Source: Christensenella minuta (GTDB taxonomy: Bacteria; Bacillota; Clostridia; Christensenellales; Christensenellaceae). From it: a stretch of 64,000 nt of DNA. Position numbers and translations under genes: made by a program. Under the pieces are notes generated by a model, which was not told the origin of the DNA, did not search any database, and saw only the letters and a list, made by a program, of their open reading frames with translations. Where the stretch lies: contig NZ_CP029256.1 in NCBI RefSeq assembly GCF_003628755.1, positions 143,585-207,584 of the forward strand, written 5' to 3'. Of this stretch, positions 52,976-61,759 are shown piece after piece; position 1 is the first letter of the stretch, and every line of letters begins with the position of its first letter.

Positions 52976-54319
52976 ATGTTTGGAAATAAAACAGAACAGC
53001 AGGCGCGGGAAGAAATTTTAAAGAGCGTCAGGGAATATTGCAAAAAATATAAACTGGGGAAGAAAACGTTTTGTGAGGGTGACCGCATTACTTATGCAGC
53101 CCGCGTGTACGACGAACGGGAAATGGAAAACCTTGTGGACAGCGCGCTGGAGTTCTGGCTGACTACGGGAAAATATGCCGACAGGTTTGAAAAAGATTTC
53201 TCCGAATTCTTGGGTGTAAAATATTGTTCGCTGGTAAATTCAGGATCTTCGGCCAACTTGCTTGCTTTTATGGCGCTCACCTCTCCCTTACTGAAGGGAA
53301 AAAGGATTTTGCCAGGAGATGAAGTCATTACTGTGGCGGCAGGATTTCCTACAACAGTAGCCCCCATTATTCAGTATGGTGCGGTTCCCGTTTTTATCGA
53401 TATGACGATACCGCAGTATAATCTTGATACCAAGATGCTGGATGCGGCTTTATCGGATAAAACAAAGGCAGTTTTTGCAGCGCATACACTGGGGAATCCA
53501 TTTGACTTAAAAACTGTAAAAGAGTTTTGTGATAGAAACGGCCTGTGGCTCATTGAGGACAACTGCGATGCGCTTGGCTCAAAGTATTGCCTCGATGGAG
53601 AGATGAAATTTACGGGAACGATCGGAGACATTGGAACGTCCAGTTTTTATCCGCCCCATCATATGACGATGGGAGAAGGCGGAGCTGTCTATACGAACGA
53701 TGCCCTATTGCATAAAATAGTAAATTCGCTTCGGGATTGGGGACGCGACTGTGTGTGTCCATCTGGGCATGACAATGTTTGCGGGCATCGGTTTGATAGA
53801 CAATATGGAGAACTGCCGTTTGGATACGACCATAAATATGTATATTCTCATTTCGGCTATAATTTGAAAGTAACGGATATGCAGGCGGCTGTGGGATGTG
53901 CACAGCTTGAAAAATTCCCGTCTTTTATTGAAAAAAGGCGGAAAAATTGGCAAAGACTGCGGGATGGTCTTTCGGATATGGAGGACCAGCTCATTTTGCC
54001 TGAGCCGGAAAGAAATTCTGAACCGAGCTGGTTTGGCTTTTTGATTACGGTAAGACCGGACGCGAGGATTAGCCGGGAAGAACTTGTGCGGGAAATTGAA
54101 GGATACGGTATCCAGACGAGAAATCTATTTGCCGGGAATCTGATCAAACATCCCTGTTTCGATGAGATGCGCGCCTCAGGGAAGGGGTACCGTGTGGCTG
54201 GAGAGTTAAAAAACACGGATCGGATCATGAACGATACGTTTTGGATTGGCGTATATCCGGGAATGACGGATAAGATGCTAGACTACATGGTTGAGACGAT
54301 CAGAAAAGCAATTCAATAA
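52976..54319 (+). CDS. rfbH: CDP-4-keto-6-deoxyglucose 3-dehydrase (E1)
   Basis: PMP and [2Fe-2S] dependent dehydrase that removes the C3 hydroxyl for 3,6-dideoxyhexoses. 447 residues of the DegT/DnrJ/EryC1 fold. The usual PLP lysine is replaced by His (H228 in YPPHHMTMGEGGAV), the known E1 change. Cysteines DCVCPSGHDNVCGH supply the iron-sulfur cluster region. The enzyme needs an electron-donating reductase (E3, AscD/DdhD type), which is not in this window. It is 4 nt after rfbG. Confidence 0.94.
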   Translation: MFGNKTEQQAREEILKSVREYCKKYKLGKKTFCEGDRITYAARVYDEREMENLVDSALEFWLTTGKYADRFEKDFSEFLGVKYCSLVNSGSSANLLAFMALTSPLLKGKRILPGDEVITVAAGFPTTVAPIIQYGAVPVFIDMTIPQYNLDTKMLDAALSDKTKAVFAAHTLGNPFDLKTVKEFCDRNGLWLIEDNCDALGSKYCLDGEMKFTGTIGDIGTSSFYPPHHMTMGEGGAVYTNDALLHKIVNSLRDWGRDCVCPSGHDNVCGHRFDRQYGELPFGYDHKYVYSHFGYNLKVTDMQAAVGCAQLEKFPSFIEKRRKNWQRLRDGLSDMEDQLILPEPERNSEPSWFGFLITVRPDARISREELVREIEGYGIQTRNLFAGNLIKHPCFDEMRASGKGYRVAGELKNTDRIMNDTFWIGVYPGMTDKMLDYMVETIRKAIQ

Positions 54320-54336
54320 AGCAACAGGAGAAAGAC

Positions 54337-56151
54337 GTGAAGATAAGAGTAGCGGATTATATCGCGAATTTTTTAGCCCAAAATGATATTACACAAATTT
54401 TTACCGTGACAGGCGGCGGCGCGATGCATCTAAATGATGCACTGGGAAAAAATAAGGAATTACATTGTACTTATAATCACCATGAGCAGGCTTGCGCAAT
54501 CGCAGCGGAAAGCTATGCACGCTTAAGCGGCAAAATAGCTGCCGTGTGCGTTACGAGCGGACCGGGAGGCACGAATGCAATTACCGGGGTTCTGGGCGGA
54601 TGGCTGGATTCGATTCCGATGCTTGTAATTTCAGGGCAAGTGAAATTTGAAACAACGGTGAGGAGTACGGATTTACCATTGCGTCAGCTAGGAGATCAGG
54701 AATTTGACATTACTACCTGCGTAAAAACGATGACAAAATATGCAGAAATGGTAACCAATCCAAATAAAATAAGATATCATTTGGAGAAGGCGCTTTATCT
54801 GGCGAAGCACGGCAGGAAGGGACCATGTTGGCTCGATATCCCTTTGAATGTACAAGGAGCATTGATAGATACGGAGGATTTGTGCGGGTATGACGGCAAA
54901 CAGGAAGGGCTTGAGAACATCCCGGAAATTTCAGACGATGTTGTTCTTGATGTCATAGAAAAATTGAAGAACGCCGAACGGCCTGTGATTTTTGCCGGCT
55001 CCGCGATTCGTTCTTCCGGAGCGGAAAAAGTGTTTTATGAATTAATCGAACGCTTTAATATTCCGGTGGTGACGGCATGGAATGCTCATGATATTTTATG
55101 GGACAATCATCGGCTTTCCTTTGGGCGGCCGGGAACAGTTGGCAATCGTGCTGGAAATTTTGTCGTGCAAAATGCAGATGTGTTGCTTGTGCTTGGATCT
55201 AGGCTGAATATTCGCCAAATTAGTTATAATTGGGAAAATTTTGCTGAAAGTGCATATCAGATTATGGTCGATATTGACGAAAATGAACTGAAAAAGCCGA
55301 CGCTCAGTTTGGATATGCCTATCCATGGAGACGTCGCTGAATTTATGGAAAAGATGCTGAAAGCGAATCAAAGCATTGAACCGAAGGAACAATGGATTAC
55401 CTACTGCCAAAAAGTAAAAAAAGACTATCCGGTAGTCCGTAAAGAATATCGAAACCGGATCAGCCCGATCAACCCATACGTTTTCATTGATGAACTTACA
55501 AAATCTTTGCCGAATGGACAAATTGTTGTATGTGGGAATGGTAGCGCCTGCGTATGCACGTTCCAAGCAGCGAATATCAAAAAAGGACAACGATTATATA
55601 CGAATTCAGGATGCGCTTCAATGGGCTATGATGTCCCGGCAGCCATAGGAGCCTATCAGGCATCGCATGAAAAAATTGTTTGTCTTGCCGGCGATGGAAG
55701 CCTCCAGATGAATATTCAGGAATTGCAGACCATTCGTTATAATAATATGAACATTATTATATTTATACTGAATAATGATGGATATCATTCTATTCGGCAG
55801 ACGCAGAGTTCTTTTTTTGGGTTGCCGCTTGTTGGCGTGAATCGGGAGTCGGGTGTCGGGTTTCCAAATTTAAATAAAATTGCAGATGCTTATGAAATGC
55901 CATACTATAGGTTGGCCACGACAGAAAAAATGGATGCAGCGTTGAAAGAAATATTGGGGAATGACGGCCCTGCGCTTTGTGAAGTGTTGCTTGATCCGGA
56001 ACAAGCATTTGAACCCAAATTATCTTCCAGGAAGCTTGAAGATGGAACAATGATTTCACCTTCGCTTGAAGATATGTATCCATTTTTAGACAGGAAAGAA
56101 TTTGAGGAAAATATGATCAAGAACTCGAAGAATGAGAGGGGAAAATTATGA
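54337..56151 (+). CDS. ThDP-dependent acetolactate-synthase-like enzyme of the sugar locus
   Basis: 604 residues. N-terminal ThDP domain with the catalytic Glu in YNHHEQACAIAAE, FAD/central domain (about 190-330, SRLNIRQISYNWENF), and C-terminal ThDP domain with the metal motif AGDGSLQMNIQELQTIRYNN. In Yersinia a related flavoenzyme (YerE) adds a two-carbon unit from pyruvate to a CDP-3,6-dideoxy-4-ketosugar, giving a branched sugar. The position right after rfbFGH makes this role plausible here. GTG start. Real acetolactate synthase is less likely, since no ilvN or other ilv gene is present. It overlaps the aldolase gene by 4 nt. Confidence 0.85.
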   Translation: MKIRVADYIANFLAQNDITQIFTVTGGGAMHLNDALGKNKELHCTYNHHEQACAIAAESYARLSGKIAAVCVTSGPGGTNAITGVLGGWLDSIPMLVISGQVKFETTVRSTDLPLRQLGDQEFDITTCVKTMTKYAEMVTNPNKIRYHLEKALYLAKHGRKGPCWLDIPLNVQGALIDTEDLCGYDGKQEGLENIPEISDDVVLDVIEKLKNAERPVIFAGSAIRSSGAEKVFYELIERFNIPVVTAWNAHDILWDNHRLSFGRPGTVGNRAGNFVVQNADVLLVLGSRLNIRQISYNWENFAESAYQIMVDIDENELKKPTLSLDMPIHGDVAEFMEKMLKANQSIEPKEQWITYCQKVKKDYPVVRKEYRNRISPINPYVFIDELTKSLPNGQIVVCGNGSACVCTFQAANIKKGQRLYTNSGCASMGYDVPAAIGAYQASHEKIVCLAGDGSLQMNIQELQTIRYNNMNIIIFILNNDGYHSIRQTQSSFFGLPLVGVNRESGVGFPNLNKIADAYEMPYYRLATTEKMDAALKEILGNDGPALCEVLLDPEQAFEPKLSSRKLEDGTMISPSLEDMYPFLDRKEFEENMIKNSKNERGKL

Positions 56152-56951
56152 ATCTTATCACAAAAGAAATGTTGGAGGTTTTGAAGCAACTCCGGGATGA
56201 ATACGGGATTCTGGCGGTAAAAGCAGAATTTGAAGCGGAAGGCTCAAGAACTGATGAACTCATTTCTTTGAACGAAGTTGTGTTCCGGGCCGACATGAAG
56301 ATGTTTATCAAAATTGGTGGATGCGAGGCGGTTCGGGATATGGACCAATGCCGCCTTTTGGGGGCGCGGGGGATCATGGCGCCTATGATTGAGACGCCAT
56401 TCGCAATGCAGAAATTCTGCGATGCCTCAAATAAGGTGTTTACGGAACATGAGCAAAAAGATATCGAATTTATTATCAATGCGGAAACAGGTGTTGCACT
56501 CCAAAATTTTGATGGAATCTTAAAAAAGGGGAATGGTTTATTGGACACAATTTCGATTGGCCGTGTCGACCTTTCGGCTTCGGTGGGGCTTTCCCGAAAA
56601 GAAATCAATAGCGAACGGGTTTTTTCCATGGCAAAGGAATTTGCGGAAAAGGCGCTTGCGAGCAATATTAAGGTTGGGTTTGGCGGTGGAATTTCATTTG
56701 ATGCGATTCCGTTCATACGGAATATGGAACCGTTCGTATCCCGGTTTGAAACACGTAAAATCGTTTTTGATCTGCAAAATTGCAAGGATAAGATGGAGGA
56801 GGCAATTCTGTGCGCAATGCAGTTTGAGTATTTGTATCTGAAAGGGAAATGTGCTTTCTATGACAGAATGGCGAAGGAAGACGAAAACAGAATGATCATG
56901 CTGAAGCAACGTATCGACGCAGCTGAAGGCAAGGATGCGGACTATTGTTGA
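56148..56951 (+). CDS. HpcH/HpaI-type aldolase
   Basis: 267 residues. TIM-barrel of the citrate lyase beta/HpcH family: RADMKMFIKIGGCEAVRDMDQC, LGARGIMAPMIETPFAM (metal Glu), INAETGVALQNF, TISIGRVDLSASVG (metal Asp). Such enzymes make or break bonds to pyruvate, oxaloacetate or acetyl-CoA. Being translationally coupled to the ThDP enzyme, it may provide or use pyruvate, or act on a keto-sugar; this is inference. It is not a PEP mutase (no EDKxxxxNS loop). Confidence 0.78.
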   Translation: MNLITKEMLEVLKQLRDEYGILAVKAEFEAEGSRTDELISLNEVVFRADMKMFIKIGGCEAVRDMDQCRLLGARGIMAPMIETPFAMQKFCDASNKVFTEHEQKDIEFIINAETGVALQNFDGILKKGNGLLDTISIGRVDLSASVGLSRKEINSERVFSMAKEFAEKALASNIKVGFGGGISFDAIPFIRNMEPFVSRFETRKIVFDLQNCKDKMEEAILCAMQFEYLYLKGKCAFYDRMAKEDENRMIMLKQRIDAAEGKDADYC

Positions 56952-57766
56952 AAATGATGATGCGGAACGAACTGATTTCTGAAATAAAGGAAAAAAAAGT
57001 CTTTGTATTGGATTTGGACGGAGTATTGTATTTGAACAATACTTTAATTAAGAATGCAGACAAGGCAGTTGCTTTACTGCGTGAAGCTGGATATCGTGTT
57101 GCGTTTCTGACGAATAATTCTGGGAAAAGCAGGACGTCAGTTTGTTTAAAACTGAATAAACTGGGAATATTCTGTGATAAAAGCGAAGTTTACACTTCGG
57201 TTGACTCGGCAATTCGTTACATTAAGCAAAAAAAACTTGATGAAACTGGAGTCTTTTACGTAGGAAGCGAAGAGATGCGCGAAAGGCTGTGCGAGGCAGA
57301 TATACAGACAGTCCCGCCGGATGTATGCAGTTGTATCCTGGTTGGATTCAAGAAAAATGTGACATACGATGATGCGGCGCAAGCTATTATTGCGTTACGC
57401 CGCAACGTACCTTTTTTAATTTGCAACAGGGATCCATATTTCCCCGATGTGAATGATAAGCTGATGCCTGGATGCGGTTATACGGTTGGAGCAATCGAAG
57501 GTTGCTATACACGAAAAGCGGACGTAAACGCCGGAAAACCGGAGCCGCGGGTTCTGAATGTCGTCTGTGACGCATATCATGTTACCCACAATGAACTTGT
57601 ATTGGTGGGAGACCTATATCATGCGGATATTAAGTTGGCGAAAGAAGCCGGCATCCCGGCGGTATATGTGGGAACGGAAGAATGGATGAAAGATGAACCG
57701 GGGGTCCTATGTGCGAAAAGTTTATACCAGTTTGTTCAAAATGACTTACTAAGGAAGAAAATGTGA
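56945..57766 (+). CDS. HAD-superfamily phosphatase, NagD/PGP-like
   Basis: 273 residues. Motif I VLDLDGVLYLNNTLI, motif II LTNNSGKS, cap of the C2B type (about 75-190), motif III KPEPRVL, motif IV VGDLYHADIKLAKEAG. It probably dephosphorylates a sugar or small-molecule phosphate within the locus. Either TTG 56945 (AAGGA 10 nt upstream) or one of three ATGs at 56954-56960 is the start; the TTG fits the spacing. It overlaps the aldolase by 7 nt and the SDR by 4 nt. Confidence 0.82.
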   Translation: MLKMMMRNELISEIKEKKVFVLDLDGVLYLNNTLIKNADKAVALLREAGYRVAFLTNNSGKSRTSVCLKLNKLGIFCDKSEVYTSVDSAIRYIKQKKLDETGVFYVGSEEMRERLCEADIQTVPPDVCSCILVGFKKNVTYDDAAQAIIALRRNVPFLICNRDPYFPDVNDKLMPGCGYTVGAIEGCYTRKADVNAGKPEPRVLNVVCDAYHVTHNELVLVGDLYHADIKLAKEAGIPAVYVGTEEWMKDEPGVLCAKSLYQFVQNDLLRKKM

Positions 57767-58695
57767 AAAAAATTATTGTGACGGGGGCAACTGGAATGAT
57801 TGGGGCCTTTTTGACAAGGTTGGCAGCAATGCAGGGAATCGAAGTGCTTGCTGTTATCCGTCCTGGCTCTTCAAAGCGCGCGAATGTACCAAAGCACCCT
57901 AACGTGAAAATTATAGAATGTGATCTTAGTGATTTATCCGGTTTGCCTCCTCAAAAGGGAGAGGACGGCGTATTGTTTCATATGGCATGGGAAAAAACAT
58001 ATGGGAATGGACGAGATGATGTCGCGGCGCAAATGAAAAATATCCAATATACGCTCGATGCGGTTGAGCTCGCGAAGCGTTCTGGTTGCAGTGCTTTTAT
58101 TGGAGCAGGTTCCCAGGCGGAATACGGACGCATTGCAGACGGAATGCTTTCTCCTTTTCTTCCGGTCGATCCACAGACTGGCTATGGAATTGCGAAATAT
58201 ACGGCTGGAGCGCTCAGCAGGATTTTGTGCAGACAGTATGGAATCAGGCATTGCTGGGGACGTATTTTAAGCGTATATGGACCGATGGATAATCCATATA
58301 CGCTGATTTCATATTGTGTAGAGAGCTTTTTGCGGGGTCAAGCGCCGGCATTGACAAATTGTGACCAAATATGGGACTATATCTACGGCGCAGATGCCGC
58401 CAGAGCGTTTTTGGCGATTGGGGAGTCTGGAAAAGACGGAAGCATATACTGTATTGGCAGCGGAAAGGCTCAAGCGCTTAAGCGGTATATTGAGACGATT
58501 CGAGACTCGATTGATACGAAGCTGAAGATTGGGTTTGGCGAACGGGACTATTATCCGAATCAGGTGATGAGAATGCAGGCTGATATCGGGAATTTGACTC
58601 AAGATACAGGCTTTTTTCCTGATACGCCCTTTGAGGAAGGCATTAAGCACGCGATTGAGTGGCAGAAAAAGGAAATGGAAAATGAAAAAAATTAG
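57763..58695 (+). CDS. NAD-dependent epimerase/reductase (extended SDR)
   Basis: 310 residues: NAD loop VTGATGMIGAFL, HMAWEKTYGN, FIGAGSQAEYG, the YGIAKY Tyr/Lys pair and DYIYGADAARAF. Similar SDRs reduce the C4 ketone of CDP-3,6-dideoxyhexoses (abequose, paratose synthases) or of branched products (YerF); it is the best candidate final reductase here. GTG start in a 4-nt overlap, AAGGAAG upstream. Other epimerase roles are possible. Confidence 0.8.
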   Translation: MKKIIVTGATGMIGAFLTRLAAMQGIEVLAVIRPGSSKRANVPKHPNVKIIECDLSDLSGLPPQKGEDGVLFHMAWEKTYGNGRDDVAAQMKNIQYTLDAVELAKRSGCSAFIGAGSQAEYGRIADGMLSPFLPVDPQTGYGIAKYTAGALSRILCRQYGIRHCWGRILSVYGPMDNPYTLISYCVESFLRGQAPALTNCDQIWDYIYGADAARAFLAIGESGKDGSIYCIGSGKAQALKRYIETIRDSIDTKLKIGFGERDYYPNQVMRMQADIGNLTQDTGFFPDTPFEEGIKHAIEWQKKEMENEKN

Positions 58696-59641
58696 CATTT
58701 TGGTGGCATGTTTCAATGAAGTCGAGAATGTAAAACCGCTTTCAGAATCAATAAAAAATGTATTTCAGAAACAATTGCCAAGCTATGACTATGAAATTGT
58801 TTTTATTGATAATTACTCTACTGACGGTACGCGGGATTTGCTTGAAGAAATGTGCAAAAATGATGCGCATATTAAAACGATCTTTAATGCCAAGAATTTT
58901 GGGCATATTCGTTCCCCTTATTATGGATTACTGCAAACCAGCGGGGATTGTACAATATCATTGTGTGCGGATTTTCAGGATCCACCAGAATTAATTCCCC
59001 AATTTGTAAAAGAGTGGGAAAATGGATATAAGATTGTCATCGGCGTTAAAACAAACAGTGAAGAAAATAAGTTTATGTATGCCATCCGTTCGGCTTATTA
59101 CAAATTAATTAAAAAGATATCCGATGTAGATCAAATCGAACATTTTACCGGCTTCGGGCTTTATGATAAGAGCTTTATCGAAGTGTTGCGTGAGCTTGAT
59201 GATCCGATGCCTTATATGCGTGGTATTGTAGCGGAATTAGGGCCGGAACGTAAAGAAATACCTTATGAACAGCCAAAACGCAAAGCAGGAAAGACAAAAA
59301 ATAATTTTTATACATTGTATGATATGGCAATGCTTGGAATCACGTCTTATTCAAAAGTTATTTTAAGACTGGCTACGATCATCGGATTTATTTTTTCGGC
59401 AGCGAGTTTTGTAATTGCTATTATTTACTTGATTTTAAAGCTGGTTAACTGGGATAATTTTGCGGCAGGGACGGCCCCAATCCTGATTGGCTTATTCTTG
59501 ATCGGCTCTTTGCTGATGTTCTTCATCGGTTTCTTGGGGGAATATATTTTGAACATTAATACGCGCGTTATGAAGCGGCCGCTTGTAGTGGAAGAAAAAC
59601 GAATCAATTTTGATGGAGCGGAAGAACGGAATAAAAAATAA
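58682..59641 (+). CDS. GT2 glycosyltransferase, DPM1/ArnC-like
   Basis: 319 residues. GT2 domain about 1-230 (ISILVACFNEVENVKPL, IVFIDNYSTDGTRDLLEE, ADFQDPPELIPQF with the DxD-like metal site) and two C-terminal TM helices (about 240-265 and 275-300). Such enzymes attach a sugar to undecaprenyl phosphate. ATG 58682 lies inside the SDR end (14-nt overlap) with AAAGGA upstream. Its sugar donor may be the CDP-sugar made upstream. Confidence 0.88.
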   Translation: MKKISILVACFNEVENVKPLSESIKNVFQKQLPSYDYEIVFIDNYSTDGTRDLLEEMCKNDAHIKTIFNAKNFGHIRSPYYGLLQTSGDCTISLCADFQDPPELIPQFVKEWENGYKIVIGVKTNSEENKFMYAIRSAYYKLIKKISDVDQIEHFTGFGLYDKSFIEVLRELDDPMPYMRGIVAELGPERKEIPYEQPKRKAGKTKNNFYTLYDMAMLGITSYSKVILRLATIIGFIFSAASFVIAIIYLILKLVNWDNFAAGTAPILIGLFLIGSLLMFFIGFLGEYILNINTRVMKRPLVVEEKRINFDGAEERNKK

Positions 59642-59645
59642 TTAT

Positions 59646-60860
59646 ATGAAACCAAAATTTAAACTAAGCTTTGCCAAAGATCTTTCATATAACGTTTTAG
59701 CTGTGGTGATCATGAATGTGGTCATCCAGTTTGCTGTTTACCCTTATTTGAACAAGATGATGGGGGAAGAAGCGTTTGGCACAGTTCTTTATCTGATGTC
59801 AATTGTTGCCATTGTGTCCAATTCGTTTGGAATGGCATTGAACAATACAAGATTGGTAATTAAGCCGAAATTTGAAAGCAAAAATGGCGATTATAATACG
59901 CTGATGCTTTTGTTTTGCGTGATTTCTTCGGTTGTCGCACTGATTATTCTGTATACGCTGAATATATTAACGTTGTTTAACGGTATTTTGTTTTGCATAT
60001 TGGTGATTATGACCTTAATGCGTTATTATTCGGATGTTGAATATAGAATAACATTGAATTTTAAACGCTATTTTGTATATTATATGTTGCTTTCCGCAGG
60101 CTATTTAGGGGGCTTGCTACTATATCATTTTACAGGGGATTGGTATTCTACTCTTATATTGGGAGAAACAATAGCGGTTTTATTTGTGATATTTCGTGGA
60201 GAAATCTACCGCAAACCCTTTGAGTGTTCGGAAAAACGGAAAACCGTCTGGCGTATGACAATGACGGTTGCTGTTTCTTATTTGGTAAGTAATATTTTGA
60301 TGAACTTAGACCGCATTGTACTTCAAAATTTTATGGGTGGAGACGCGGTTACTATATTTTATACCGCCTCCTTGCTGGGGAAAACAGTTGCGCTATTGGT
60401 CGGGCCCCTGAATGGTGTAATGATAGCTTATTTATCAAACTATCGCGGCGAGTTTACAAGAAGCGTATTTTACAAAGTACTGTGGGGGGTGATTGGGCTT
60501 ACAGCGGTTTGCTATGTTGGCTGCATCCTGGTTTCTCCATGGTTGATCCAGTTGCTTTATCCAAATGTTTACGAAGCAGCCTCAGGGTTAATTAATATTG
60601 CCAACTTGGGACAAGTGTTGCTGTTTTCCTCTACAATGCTGACTGCGGTAATTCTACGGTTTTGCCATGAAAAATACCAGTTTATCATTGTTGTTGTGTA
60701 TGGAATTATCTATATTGCGCTGGCTATCCCTGCAACTCTATGGTATGGGATTTATGGATTCGCTTATGCAACCCTAATCGCAAATATGTTGCGTTTCCTT
60801 TTTATTGTGATTATAGGAACACGGCATAGTATAAATCGCAGGAAGGGCGGCGCGGATTGA
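59646..60860 (+). CDS. Oligosaccharide flippase (MATE/Wzx-like)
   Basis: 404 residues and about 12 TM segments, beginning FKLSFAKDLSYNVLAVVIMNVVIQFAVYPYL. Conserved polysaccharide-flippase features are the early RLVIKPKFES loop and a central SYLVSNILMNLDRIVLQNFMGG segment. It should move a lipid-linked glycan across the membrane. The start is uncertain: ATG 59646 is given, but TTG 59610, inside the upstream gene, also has a purine-rich leader. AT-rich and co-directional with its neighbours. Confidence 0.85.
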   Translation: MKPKFKLSFAKDLSYNVLAVVIMNVVIQFAVYPYLNKMMGEEAFGTVLYLMSIVAIVSNSFGMALNNTRLVIKPKFESKNGDYNTLMLLFCVISSVVALIILYTLNILTLFNGILFCILVIMTLMRYYSDVEYRITLNFKRYFVYYMLLSAGYLGGLLLYHFTGDWYSTLILGETIAVLFVIFRGEIYRKPFECSEKRKTVWRMTMTVAVSYLVSNILMNLDRIVLQNFMGGDAVTIFYTASLLGKTVALLVGPLNGVMIAYLSNYRGEFTRSVFYKVLWGVIGLTAVCYVGCILVSPWLIQLLYPNVYEAASGLINIANLGQVLLFSSTMLTAVILRFCHEKYQFIIVVVYGIIYIALAIPATLWYGIYGFAYATLIANMLRFLFIVIIGTRHSINRRKGGAD

Positions 60861-60910
60861 AAAAAGAGATATGAAGAAGTATAATAGTAGTTAAATGATA
60901 GGGGAGAAGT

Positions 60911-61744
60911 ATGGAACCAATCGAACGGATTCACCAAGTGAATATGGAGCTTTTATTGGAAGTAAAGCGAATATGCGAAAAGCATCATATTAGATATTTT
61001 TTGGATGCGGGAACTTTACTTGGGGCAGTGCGCGAACAATCGTTCATCCCTTGGGATGACGATGTGGATATTGTTATGCCGAGGAGCGATTTTGAACGCT
61101 TTTCGAAAATTGTGGATCAGGAATTAAGAAAAGAATTTCGGTTCATATTACCGGAAGAACTGCCGAATGACGCATTTTTTGATTGCATTCCAAGAATAGT
61201 ATATATGAACAGCAGGTTAAAGCATGAAAATGCTGAGACCGCTTATTATGGTAATATGTCTCACCGTATTTCTTTAGACATATTTTTATTGGATAATGTA
61301 GCCGAAAGCAAAACAGCACATAAAAAAAATGTGTATCTCCTCAAGATGTTTTATGCCATGCTGATGGGACACCGCTATAAGATAGATTATAAGAAATATA
61401 GCTTTATGCAAAAGCTGGTGATTGGCTTTTTTTCTAAAATAGGGAAATTGTTTGCAGTGCCGAATCTGATGAAGCGATACGAGAAAATAGCGCAAAAAGA
61501 GAATTCCAAGGAAAGTGAAAAGGCGTTTATATCCAATTATACAATCAATGAAATTGGCTGCGTTTTTGAGAAAGAGTGGTATGAAAAAGATTCTGTTGGT
61601 ATAATAGATGGATGTGAATTCAGTATTCCAAAAGGCTACGACGGGATATTGACACAATTGTACGGAGATTATATGACGCCTCCCCCTGAACAGGAAAGGG
61701 TGACGATGCATTGTGGCGCTAGCGAAGAAATTTGTATATGGTAG
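60911..61744 (+). CDS. LicD-family phosphotransferase
   Basis: 277 residues. The LicD core appears as FLDAGTLLGAVREQSFIPWDDDVDIVMPRSDFERF, with the DDDVD metal cluster, and a late YGDYMTPPPEQER segment. The family moves phosphocholine or similar head groups (also phosphonates and ribitol-P in fukutin relatives) from a CDP/CMP-activated donor to sugars of teichoic acid or capsule. AGGGGAG ribosome site. With a LicC/PntC-like gene three places on, a decorated glycan is likely. Confidence 0.9.
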   Translation: MEPIERIHQVNMELLLEVKRICEKHHIRYFLDAGTLLGAVREQSFIPWDDDVDIVMPRSDFERFSKIVDQELRKEFRFILPEELPNDAFFDCIPRIVYMNSRLKHENAETAYYGNMSHRISLDIFLLDNVAESKTAHKKNVYLLKMFYAMLMGHRYKIDYKKYSFMQKLVIGFFSKIGKLFAVPNLMKRYEKIAQKENSKESEKAFISNYTINEIGCVFEKEWYEKDSVGIIDGCEFSIPKGYDGILTQLYGDYMTPPPEQERVTMHCGASEEICIW

Positions 61745-61759
61745 CGAAGGAGAAGCAAA

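Noticed and set aside
54337..56151. Phosphonopyruvate decarboxylase or plain acetolactate synthase
   Set aside because: It is too long for the decarboxylase (about 380 residues), and no ilv genes are nearby; the sugar-locus context is favoured.
56148..56951. PEP mutase, to complete a phosphonate pathway
   Set aside because: The barrel has the HpcH/citrate-lyase metal motifs and lacks the EDKxxxxNS loop of PEP mutase.
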